Below the pieces are notes generated by a model. The model did no database searches. It had not been told where the DNA came from and saw nothing but the letters and a program-made list of their open reading frames with translations. Both the position numbers and the translations under genes were made by a program. Positions 1-5,755 of a DNA stretch of 8,986 nucleotides are shown here, piece by piece (position 1 is the stretch's first letter; each line of letters starts with the position of its first letter). This DNA comes from an uncultured Clostridia bacterium (GTDB taxonomy: Bacteria > Bacillota > Clostridia > Oscillospirales > CAG-382), in contig CAMZED010000058.1 of the NCBI GenBank assembly GCA_947305675.1, positions 1-8,986 on the forward strand, written 5' to 3'.

Positions 1-61
1 CCCTCCCCCAACCGACGCGCGAGAGAAGCTGCTGTACCAGGACGAAAGATCCCACTGTCTG
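1..61. other. Contig-edge stretch with no recognisable coding content
   Basis: These bases lie directly after the in-frame TAG that ends the ABC-F reading frame. Read on the minus strand in all three frames, they give no continuation of an ABC-F ATPase domain, where a Gly-Tyr-Tyr-Asp-Gln-like Q-loop region would be expected. I recognise no repeat end, adapter or gene in them. They may be an assembly artefact or the edge of inserted DNA. The sequence alone does not decide between these. Confidence 0.4.
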
Positions 62-1228
62 CTAATATCCGAGCTCAAAAACGCCGCTCTTCTGAGTTTC
101 GCGCCCGGTAATGATCTTTAACAGTGTGGATTTTCCGCATCCGTTGGGGCCGTATATAAACAGCCGATCGCCTTTGTGAAGTTCAAACCCGAGTCCCGTG
201 AAAAGATCGTGCCCGGGATAACTCATTGTAAGCCCGCGGACCGAAAGAACATCACGCGAGGCGGAACCGGAGGATGAGATCGAAAAAGTCACGGATTTTT
301 CGCGTTCGACGGGTTTATCGATTTTTACCATCTTGTCTATCGTCTTTTGACGGCTTTCGGCGGCGCGGATATTTTTTTCACGGTTCCACTGACGCTGCTG
401 TGCAATAAACGCCTCCAACCGCGCGATTTCTTTCTGCTGAAGCTGGTAATGTTTTAATTGCGCGGCTTCGAGCGATTTGCGCTTTTCACGGAAAACAGAA
501 TAATTACCGATGTACATCTGAGCCGTTCCCTTGCGGATCTCGAGCGTATGGTCGGTCACCTTGTCGAGAAAATATCTGTCGTGCGAGATGATCATAAACG
601 TTTTTCCGGAAGCGGACACGAAATCTTCAAGCCATTCGCACGCGGAGGTATCGAGATGGTTCGTCGGTTCATCGAGCAGCAAAACGTCCGGATCGGAAAG
701 CAGCAGTTTGACAAGCAGAAGTTTTGTCTTTTGTCCGCCGCTTAAAGAATCGGCTTCGCGCAGGGTCTCCTCCTGCGGAAATCCGAATTTTGCAAGCATC
801 GATTTTGTTTTAGCCAGATATTCGTTCCCGCCGCCGGAAATATATTTCTCGTGCGCAGAAGTATAGGCGTTGACGACAGATTCGTCGCCCGCTTCGATTT
901 TTTGGCGCATAAGTTCTATATCGGACTCAAGTTTTATAAGCCTTTCGAAAGGTTCAAGCGCCGCGTCGATTATACTGCACCCGAAACGGTGCGAATCGTT
1001 TATCTGTTCAAGGATGCCGATCTTTATTCCGTTAGAAACGTAAACGTTGCCGGAAGTCGGTTCGAGTTCGCCGCGAATGATCGAAAAAAGAGAGGACTTC
1101 CCCGCTCCGTTAACGCCGATAACGCCGACTTTATCTCCGGCGTTGACCGAAAAAGAAATATTATGAAGTATTTCGTCGGAGCCGTATGAAAGCGCTACTC
1201 CGTCACAGATTATTACGTACATATTCAT
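62..1228 (-). pseudogene. ABC-F family ATPase, truncated inside the second ATPase domain
   Basis: ABC-F proteins are soluble twin-ATPase factors, many of which bind the ribosomal E site. Using the start at 1228 (388 aa), the first domain has Walker A GVNGAGKS (38-45), signature LSGGQ (162-166), Walker B plus DEPTNHLD (181-193) and the H-loop SHD (215-217). A charged linker runs from about 245 to 310, and the second domain has Walker A GPNGCGKS (360-367). The frame then stops after ELGY at 388, so the second Q-loop, signature, Walker B and H-loop are missing; the family is usually about 500-640 aa. The missing part is not recovered in other frames of the remaining 61 bases. The ATG at 1270 is rejected because it lies inside the promoter spacer. 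ATG 1228 and ATG 1222 are both possible, and the ribosome binding site is weak and A-rich. The protein type is certain, but whether it is truly broken or a contig-end artefact is not. Confidence 0.85.
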
Positions 1229-1251
1229 TCGATTCTTTTTTGTTTTTAAAT

Positions 1252-1280
1252 ATGATATCACATCGGTCATAAAATGTCAA
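1252..1280 (-). promoter_or_regulatory. Promoter of the ABC-F gene
   Basis: On the minus strand, TTGACA (plus 1275-1280) is followed after exactly 17 nt by TATCAT (plus 1252-1257), with TGA just upstream of the -10 (extended -10). Transcription would start near 1245, giving a leader of about 20 nt with no room for an attenuator. This also removes the upstream ATG at 1270 from consideration. Confidence 0.75.
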
Positions 1281-1394
1281 TCATATCGTACCGAACAGTC
1301 TGCCGTTTCCGAACATCGGACCAAACACGCAGACTGTAAACGCCGCGGCATTCGATAATATTTGATAATGAAGGTTCATAAAAAACAGACTATC

Positions 1395-1428
1395 ATAAAC
1401 TCTCATAAATTGATATAAATTGAATAAA
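1395..1428 (+). repeat. Phased ATAAA array upstream of the rpsF promoter
   Basis: Four ATAAA motifs begin at 1395, 1405, 1415 and 1424, spaced 10, 10 and 9 nt. That is about one helical turn each, and the last ends 5 nt before the -35 box. A further ATAAA lies at 1378. The array is AT-rich and sits where UP elements and intrinsically curved DNA stimulate strong promoters. Its function is inferred. Confidence 0.5.
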
Positions 1429-1433
1429 TACGG

Positions 1434-1462
1434 TTGACAAACAGAAAAAAGTGTGTTATTAT
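1434..1462 (+). promoter_or_regulatory. Promoter of the rpsF-ssb-rpsR operon
   Basis: TTGACA (1434-1439), a 17-nt spacer and TATTAT (1457-1462) with TGT just before the -10 make a near-consensus extended sigma-A promoter. The predicted start of transcription is about 1469, leaving roughly 70 nt of leader before rpsF. Confidence 0.85.
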
Positions 1463-1486
1463 AGTTGAGTATGAAAACTTATGTTT

Positions 1487-1531
1487 TCTCCTTGCTCCGT
1501 ACCCGATACGGAGCCAAAGTCCAGAAGGAGG
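1487..1531 (+). promoter_or_regulatory. Structured rpsF leader that pairs over the Shine-Dalgarno
   Basis: An inner hairpin pairs GCTCCGTA (1494-1501) with TACGGAGC (1507-1514) perfectly around a CCCGA loop. Directly outside it, CTCCTT (1488-1493) is complementary to AAGGAG (1525-1530), which is the core of the rpsF ribosome binding site; T1487-G1531 could add a wobble pair. The folded form would hide the ribosome binding site, with an unpaired 10-nt segment (1515-1524) on the 3' side. GAAAAC (1473-1478) and GTTTTC (1483-1488) could form a small upstream hairpin that shares C1488 with the outer stem. S6:S18 complexes are reported to bind a leader hairpin in their own mRNA in many bacteria. 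I cannot confirm from memory that this leader matches that motif, so autogenous control is an inference. Confidence 0.55.
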
Positions 1532-1537
1532 TGTAGA

Positions 1538-1834
1538 ATGATGGAGCAGAAATCCAAGTACGAAACTGTTTTTGTTGTCAACAGCACGCTCGGCGAAGAA
1601 GGCGTTCAGGCTATTGTTGACAAATTTGTTTCTCTCATTGAATCGAACTCTGAAGTAGAATCGGTCAATGTCTGGGGCAACAGAAAGTTCGCGTACCCCA
1701 TCGAAGATCTTACTGAAGGTTATTATGTTCTTGTCAAATTCGCGTCAGGTCACGATTTCCCGACCGAACTCGACAGAATTTATAATATTACCGACGGTAT
1801 TCTTCGTTCGCTCATCGTTAAGTGCGAACAGTAA
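1538..1834 (+). CDS. rpsF: 30S ribosomal protein S6
   Basis: S6 binds the central domain of 16S rRNA as a heterodimer with S18. The 98-aa product is full length for the family. It has the typical N-terminal strand (KYETVFVVNSTL), the central WGNRKFAYPI block and EGYYVLVKF, and ends in the DGILRSLIVK strand. An ideal AAGGAGG (1525-1531) lies 6 nt before ATG 1538, and the next codon is also ATG. An in-frame ATG at 1481 would add 19 residues unlike S6 and would begin upstream of the ribosome binding site, so it is rejected. It is the first gene of rpsF-ssb-rpsR, with ssb 22 nt downstream. The leader probably modulates its translation. Confidence 0.97.
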   Translation: MMEQKSKYETVFVVNSTLGEEGVQAIVDKFVSLIESNSEVESVNVWGNRKFAYPIEDLTEGYYVLVKFASGHDFPTELDRIYNITDGILRSLIVKCEQ

Positions 1835-1856
1835 CCTTTAACACAGTGAGGTAGTT

Positions 1857-2264
1857 ATGGCATTCAACAAAGTTATTCTGGTCGGCAATCTCGTTGCTGA
1901 TCCGGAACTTAAAACGACTCCCTCGGGGATCTCGGTAACAAGTTTCCGCATAGCAGTTAACAGACGCTTTACAAAAGCCGGCGAACAACCGGTTACCGAT
2001 TATTTCGATATTGTCGCCTGGCGTCAGACAGCTGAATTTGTCGCAAGGTTTTTCACTAAAGGGAGACCTATTTTGACCGACAGCAACAACGCAAAACGCT
2101 ATTCGACCGAGATCGTCGCCGATGAAGTAACGTTCGTTGAACGTAAAGGCGACGGCGGAAGTTACGGTCAGTCCGTTCCGCAGAATACGCAGCCAACCTA
2201 CAGCACTCCCCCGGCAGATTCCGGATTCGAGGATCTTTCCGCGGATGACGAACTGCCCTTCTAA
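1857..2264 (+). CDS. ssb: Single-stranded DNA-binding protein with a shortened OB fold
   Basis: SSB coats single-stranded DNA during replication, repair and recombination. The 135-aa product opens with NKVILVGNLVADPEL, continues through DYFDIVAWRQTAEFV and RYSTEIVADEVTF, and ends in a Gly/Gln/Pro-rich linker and the acidic tip DDELPF that recruits partner proteins. Between KGR (68-70) and TEIVAD there are 14 residues where both E. coli SSB and B. subtilis SsbA have 24. About 10 residues are therefore missing between Leu73 and Thr74. The gap removes the Gly-x-Leu-x-Thr-Arg strand and the aromatic position equivalent to E. coli Trp88. The frame is kept and the tail is intact. GAGGT (1848-1852) precedes the ATG. 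The gene lies between rpsF and rpsR as in many Bacillota. It could be a real variant, a non-functional copy or a sequencing or assembly loss. Confidence 0.93.
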   Translation: MAFNKVILVGNLVADPELKTTPSGISVTSFRIAVNRRFTKAGEQPVTDYFDIVAWRQTAEFVARFFTKGRPILTDSNNAKRYSTEIVADEVTFVERKGDGGSYGQSVPQNTQPTYSTPPADSGFEDLSADDELPF

Positions 2265-2288
2265 AAACTTTACAAGGAGGAAAAGAAA

Positions 2289-2654
2289 TTGGATAACGAA
2301 CAGGTCGTTGCTAATGAAGCAACCGAAGAAGCCGCCGAACAGGCAGTTGAAGCGGCGCCTGCTGAACAAACAGAGCAGACCGAGCAGAGAGAACGCAGAG
2401 AAAGAGAGCCCCGCGAACACGACGCAAAAGCTCAGTTCCGCAACAAGAGAAGAAAGAAAGTCTGCGCTTTCTGTGCCGATAAGATCGATTACATCGATTA
2501 TAAAGACATCAACCGCATCAGGAAGAATCTTTCCGAAAGAGCTAAGATACTTCCCCGCAGAGTTACCGGTACCTGCGCCCGTCATCAAAGACAGCTTACC
2601 ATCGCCGTCAAGAGGGCAAGGCATCTCGCTCTTATCCCTTATATCACCGATTAA
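2289..2654 (+). CDS. rpsR: 30S ribosomal protein S18 with a charged N-terminal extension
   Basis: S18 pairs with S6 on the 30S platform. The conserved core starts around residue 54 (RRKKVCAFC) and runs through DYKDINRIRKNLSERAKI, LPRRVTGTCARHQRQ and LTIAVKRARHLALIPY. Cys59, Cys62, Cys96 and His99 form a CxxC/CxxH set compatible with zinc binding (the C+ type). The 121 aa compare with about 75 aa for typical S18. The first 50 residues are a Glu/Ala/Gln/Arg-rich, low-complexity extension. The start is TTG at 2289, supported by AAGGAGG (2274-2280) 8 nt upstream; no ATG lies nearby. It is the third gene of the operon and is closed by the terminator at 2690. Confidence 0.96.
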   Translation: MDNEQVVANEATEEAAEQAVEAAPAEQTEQTEQRERREREPREHDAKAQFRNKRRKKVCAFCADKIDYIDYKDINRIRKNLSERAKILPRRVTGTCARHQRQLTIAVKRARHLALIPYITD

Positions 2655-2689
2655 CCGCCGCCTTTGGCGCAATAACGTCGGAATACAGC

Positions 2690-2722
2690 GCGGGCAGTTT
2701 TTCTGCCCGCTCTTTTTATTTT
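2690..2722 (+). terminator. Intrinsic terminator of rpsF-ssb-rpsR
   Basis: GCGGGCAG (2690-2697) pairs perfectly with CTGCCCGC (2703-2710) around a TTTTT loop. A T-rich run (2711-2722, one C and one A in it) follows. The next gene's ribosome binding site starts only 4 nt later. Confidence 0.9.
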
Positions 2723-2735
2723 AACGAGGTCAGTT

Positions 2736-3542
2736 ATGCTTGAGAAGATAAAAGAGATATTCGCTTCCGAAGGAATATGCAACGTCGGTATGATATCAAT
2801 AGACGAATGCAGCATTATCAACGAGCGGATTCTTCCGGATTTTGCAAGAAGCGCGTTGATGTTCACTATACCCTACCGTTCGTTCTTGAAGCCGGCTGCC
2901 GACGGATTTTCTGAATACGCGAGAATATACGACTATCACAAATACGCTTCGGCACTGTACGAAAGGATAATTCCCCGCATCACCGCTTCCCTTGCGGTCA
3001 GAGTTTCGGGCTTTTGCGATCATTCGCCGATAAACGAAAAAACCGCCGCCGCAAAATGCGGGTTGGGTGTTATCGGAAGGAATTCGCTGTTTATCGACAA
3101 AAAATACGGCAGTTTTGTGTTTCTCGGTTCGCTTATGTGTTCCGCCGAGAGCGAATTACCGGCGCGCGATATAGAATATTGTATCGATTGCGGCAAGTGC
3201 GTTTCGGCTTGTCCGGCGAAAGCGATAGGCAAACGCGGGATCGACCCGTCGGTATGCCTTTCGGCTATATCGCAGAAAAAGAATAAATCCGAAGAGGAAA
3301 AAGACGCCCTGCGCAGGAACGGGATCATTTGGGGCTGTGATATTTGCCAGTCGGTCTGCCCGTATAACGAAACCGCCGAGGTATCGCCAATACCTTATTT
3401 TTCGGAAACGAGGATCACTTCGATCGACAAAGAGTTCATTGAATCGCTTTCGGATGAAGAGTTCAAAAAATACGCTTTTTCATATAAAGGCCGCAAGATA
3501 GTTTTGGACAATATCGATATTCAGCATTTGCCGCTTGACTAA
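2736..3542 (+). CDS. queG: Epoxyqueuosine reductase-like iron-sulfur protein, short form
   Basis: QueG reduces epoxyqueuosine to queuosine in tRNA anticodons, using cobalamin and two 4Fe-4S clusters. The 268-aa product has the family's catalytic stretch FCDHSPINEK, whose Asp95 aligns with the proposed proton donor. It is followed by CGLGVIGRNSLFI and YGSFVFLG. Cluster ligands are Cys149, 152, 155 and 159, then Cys174, and Cys201, 204 and 208 (CDICQSVCPY). QueG of E. coli is near 380 aa; the C-terminal HEAT-like tRNA-binding repeats are absent here. Short QueG-like proteins of this kind are common in Clostridia, and their substrate is less certain. GAGGT (2726-2730) lies 5 nt before the ATG. 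I see no promoter of its own; it sits directly behind the rpsR terminator, so readthrough is possible. The family is certain; exact QueG activity is probable. Confidence 0.82.
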   Translation: MLEKIKEIFASEGICNVGMISIDECSIINERILPDFARSALMFTIPYRSFLKPAADGFSEYARIYDYHKYASALYERIIPRITASLAVRVSGFCDHSPINEKTAAAKCGLGVIGRNSLFIDKKYGSFVFLGSLMCSAESELPARDIEYCIDCGKCVSACPAKAIGKRGIDPSVCLSAISQKKNKSEEEKDALRRNGIIWGCDICQSVCPYNETAEVSPIPYFSETRITSIDKEFIESLSDEEFKKYAFSYKGRKIVLDNIDIQHLPLD

Positions 3543-3563
3543 CCGGCAGGTAAATGGTATAAT
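3535..3563 (+). promoter_or_regulatory. Promoter of the XRE-cupin/rsmA pair
   Basis: TTGACT (3535-3540), a 17-nt spacer and TATAAT (3558-3563) with TGG before the -10. The -35 overlaps the end of the upstream queG gene. Transcription would start near 3570, giving a leader of about 31 nt. Confidence 0.85.
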
Positions 3564-3600
3564 CGATCAAGAAAAGTAATCGCAATAACGGGGTTTTGAT

Positions 3601-4158
3601 ATGAACGTAAACGAACAGATCAAACAGATCGCTCAACGCATTTTTTATCTGCGCGACGCGTTGGATATGACTCAGGAAGAAGTGGCAAACTCGATCGGCA
3701 TTCCGCTTGACGAATATCTTATGTATGAAAACGGCGAAAAAGACATCCCCATAAGTATGATCTATGCCGCCGCCGGCGCTTTGGGTGTCGACGCGACCGA
3801 GATATTGCTCGGTGAAGCACCGCGGATGTCGGAATATACCGTCACGCGCAAGGGCTGCGGCGTTAAAATAGAACGCTACAAAGGCTATGCGTTTGAAGCG
3901 CTAGCGCACAACTTTATCGGGCGCGATAAAGAGCCGATGGTGGTTACGCTTTGGTCTTCCGACAAAAAAGCCGACCTGGTCACCCACGGAGGTCAGGAAT
4001 TCAACTACGTTCTCGAAGGGAAGATCGGCGTTACCGTAGGCGAGCATACTTTTGAACTGTCCGAAGGCGATTCGATATATTTTAAACCGACAAATCCGCA
4101 CGGTCAGTTTGCGATAAGCGAATTCGCAAGGTTCCTGACGATAATCGATAAAGAATGA
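3601..4158 (+). CDS. XRE-family regulator with C-terminal cupin domain
   Basis: A DNA-binding regulator with a small-molecule or metal-sensing cupin. Residues 8-70 form an XRE helix-turn-helix (IFYLRDALDMTQEEVANSIG, then the recognition segment around LDEYLMYENGEKDIP). Residues 110-182 form a cupin barrel with HGGQEFNYVLEGK (His129, Glu133) and GDSIYFKPTNPHG (His167), three residues usable as metal ligands. The 185-aa length is typical of this architecture. Its TGA overlaps the rsmA ATG by 4 nt, so the two are probably translationally coupled. The ribosome binding site is weak (a GGGG stretch about 7 nt before the start), but the ATG at 3601 is the only good start. The ligand and target genes are unknown; control of its own operon is a reasonable guess. 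Confidence 0.88.
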   Translation: MNVNEQIKQIAQRIFYLRDALDMTQEEVANSIGIPLDEYLMYENGEKDIPISMIYAAAGALGVDATEILLGEAPRMSEYTVTRKGCGVKIERYKGYAFEALAHNFIGRDKEPMVVTLWSSDKKADLVTHGGQEFNYVLEGKIGVTVGEHTFELSEGDSIYFKPTNPHGQFAISEFARFLTIIDKE

Positions 4159-4967
4159 ACGGCGATTTTAAAAAGAAAAAGCGCTACGGTCAGAATTTCC
4201 TTACGAATCCCGCGATTCCCAACCGCATTGCCGCCGAAAGCGGAATTACCGCCGAGGACGGCGTGATCGAGATCGGTCCGGGGTTCGGTATCCTGACAAA
4301 AGAGCTTTGCAGCATTGCAAAAAAAGTAGTTTGCATTGAGATCGACAGCGAGCTGATCGGAATACTGAGTAAAAAGCTTGAAGGTATAAATAACGTCAAA
4401 GTAATAAACGCCGACGTGCTTAAAACCGATATAGCTTCACTTATAAAAGACGAATTTGAAGGAATGGATGTTTGCGTCTGCGCGAACATACCATATTACA
4501 TCACTTCCGATATAGTTATGAGCCTTCTGGAAGGCAGGTATGGATTAAAGTCGGTTACGGTTATGGTCCAGAAGGAAGTCGCCGACCGTTTTACATCCAA
4601 GCCGGGAACCGAAGGATACGGCGCCGTGACGGCGGCGATCAATTATTACGCGAGCGCGAAAAAGCTTTTTACCGTAAAAGCCGGATCGTTCGATCCCAAG
4701 CCGAAAGTCGACAGCGCAGTGATACATTTTGATGTTTATAAACAACCGCGTGTTAAGGTAAATGACGAACAAACGCTTTTCAAAGTGATAAAAGCCGCTT
4801 TTTCTCAAAGAAGAAAAACACTCGCGAATTCGCTGTATTCGGCTTTTTCGAACGGCCGCTCAAAAGAAGATATCGCTTCCCTGCTCGGTCAATGCGGTTT
4901 ATCTCCTTCGGTTCGCCCCGAGGAACTGGATATCGAGCAGTTCGCTATGATAGCCGACAGGATTTAA
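4155..4967 (+). CDS. rsmA: 16S rRNA (adenine(1518)-N6/adenine(1519)-N6)-dimethyltransferase
   Basis: RsmA (KsgA) transfers four methyl groups from S-adenosylmethionine to two adjacent adenines near the 3' end of 16S rRNA, a late 30S assembly checkpoint. The 270 aa are full length. They include YGQNFLTNP (11-19), SAM motif I EIGPGFG (39-45), the acidic IEID (61-64) that binds the cofactor ribose, the catalytic NIPYY motif (111-115) and VMVQKEVADR. GSFDPKPKVDSAVI (177-190) and SQRRKTLANSL in the C-terminal helical domain complete the family pattern. The ATG at 4155 overlaps the stop of the upstream regulator gene (ATGA), so expression probably depends on it. Transcription ends at the palindrome that begins at the stop codon. 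Confidence 0.97.
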   Translation: MNGDFKKKKRYGQNFLTNPAIPNRIAAESGITAEDGVIEIGPGFGILTKELCSIAKKVVCIEIDSELIGILSKKLEGINNVKVINADVLKTDIASLIKDEFEGMDVCVCANIPYYITSDIVMSLLEGRYGLKSVTVMVQKEVADRFTSKPGTEGYGAVTAAINYYASAKKLFTVKAGSFDPKPKVDSAVIHFDVYKQPRVKVNDEQTLFKVIKAAFSQRRKTLANSLYSAFSNGRSKEDIASLLGQCGLSPSVRPEELDIEQFAMIADRI

Positions 4968-5024
4968 AAAACGGACTGATATGCCGAGTGTTCTTAAGAA
5001 CACTCGGCATATCAGTCCATTTTT
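4966..5024. terminator. Bidirectional terminator: perfect 46-bp palindrome
   Basis: The 23-nt arm at 4973-4995 is the exact reverse complement of 4996-5018, with no spacer (centre TTAA). AAAAAA (4966-4971) precedes it and TTTTT (5020-5024) follows, so each strand reads a hairpin followed by a U-tract. It lies between the convergent rsmA and the Cmk2-like gene and overlaps the rsmA stop codon. The stem is unusually long and without bulges for an intrinsic terminator. Confidence 0.9.
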
Positions 5025-5044
5025 ATTATATCAAATATGTCGAA

Positions 5045-5662
5045 TCATTTCATCAAATCGGAAAAACATTTTATAAGTTCCGCGGTTCCGGCAACGCCGA
5101 GCACGCTTGAATCCACGTTGAGATGGTAGTTTTTCGGGTCGCCCCACCCTTTTCCGGTATAAAAATTATAATATGAAGCGCGTTTTTTGTCGAATTTGTT
5201 GATTTGTTTGCGCGCTGTATTTTCATCAGCGTCCGGGTTTAGGCGCAAATATTCTGCAATACGCGATTCGACCGGAGCGTGTACAAAAACTTTTACAAGC
5301 CCTTCGTACCCTGAAAGGATATCGTCGGCGCAGCGCCCGACGATTATGCAGGAGCCTTCGTCGGCGATACGGCGTATCTCGGTCGATTGAATATTGAACA
5401 CACGGTCGGTTATACTGTTTTCGTTAACGCCGAAGTGCACGAGACTTCCGCTGTAACTTGACATTGCCATCGAATACAGGAAGCTCGAAGTCGCCTGTTC
5501 GTCAGCTTTTTCAAAAGTCTCGCGAGGAATACCGTGCTTAAGCGCGATTTCAACAAGTGATTCACGGTCGTAGACCGGTATGCCTGTTATTCGCGATAAT
5601 TCTTTTCCGATCTCGCCGCCGAGCGCGCAATATTGACGCCCGATCGTGATAATTCTTTTCAT
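5045..5662 (-). CDS. Cytidylate kinase-like family protein (Cmk2 type)
   Basis: The 205-aa product resembles the Cytidylate_kin2 family of P-loop nucleoside-phosphate kinase-like proteins, common in Clostridia and mostly uncharacterised. It shows ITIGRQY at the N terminus, GIPVYDRESLVEIA (27-40) with the family's YD-x-E pattern, and the conserved VGRCADDIL (108-115). It also has VFVHAPVESRI and, near the C terminus, RASYYNFYTGKGWGDPKNYHL (161-181), which matches the family's Lys/Arg-Tyr-rich segment. The usual P-loop GSGG is replaced by ALGG (13-16), so ATP binding should not be taken for granted. AAGGAG lies 8 nt upstream of the ATG. I see no confident promoter in the 93 bp shared with the divergent HAD gene. 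It ends at the bidirectional terminator. The family call is firm; its substrate is not known. Confidence 0.8.
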   Translation of the reverse strand: MKRIITIGRQYCALGGEIGKELSRITGIPVYDRESLVEIALKHGIPRETFEKADEQATSSFLYSMAMSSYSGSLVHFGVNENSITDRVFNIQSTEIRRIADEGSCIIVGRCADDILSGYEGLVKVFVHAPVESRIAEYLRLNPDADENTARKQINKFDKKRASYYNFYTGKGWGDPKNYHLNVDSSVLGVAGTAELIKCFSDLMK

Positions 5663-5698
5663 TTGCCGTTCTCCTTGAATAATAATTTGATAAACCGA

Positions 5699-5727
5699 TT
5701 GAATTTCTGCCGGAAATATGTTAAAAT
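5699..5727 (+). promoter_or_regulatory. Promoter of the HAD phosphatase gene
   Basis: TTGAAT (5699-5704), a 17-nt spacer and TAAAAT (5722-5727) with TGT before the -10. Transcription would start near 5734. Confidence 0.7.
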
Positions 5728-5755
5728 AATAAAGATAAATATCAGAGGTGAAGAT

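Noticed and set aside
851..1189. Plus-strand reading frame inside the ABC-F gene
   Set aside because: It is antisense to a conserved ATPase domain and shows no recognisable protein pattern.
1481..1537. Upstream ATG at 1481 as the rpsF start
   Set aside because: It would add 19 residues unlike S6, has no ribosome binding site of its own and lies before the ideal AAGGAGG.
2656..2670. Small GCC/GGC hairpin after rpsR as a second terminator
   Set aside because: The stem is only 3-4 bp and no T-run follows it.
1818..2672. Long minus-strand reading frame opposite ssb and rpsR
   Set aside because: It lies entirely antisense to two confidently identified genes, has no family resemblance and no ribosome binding site.
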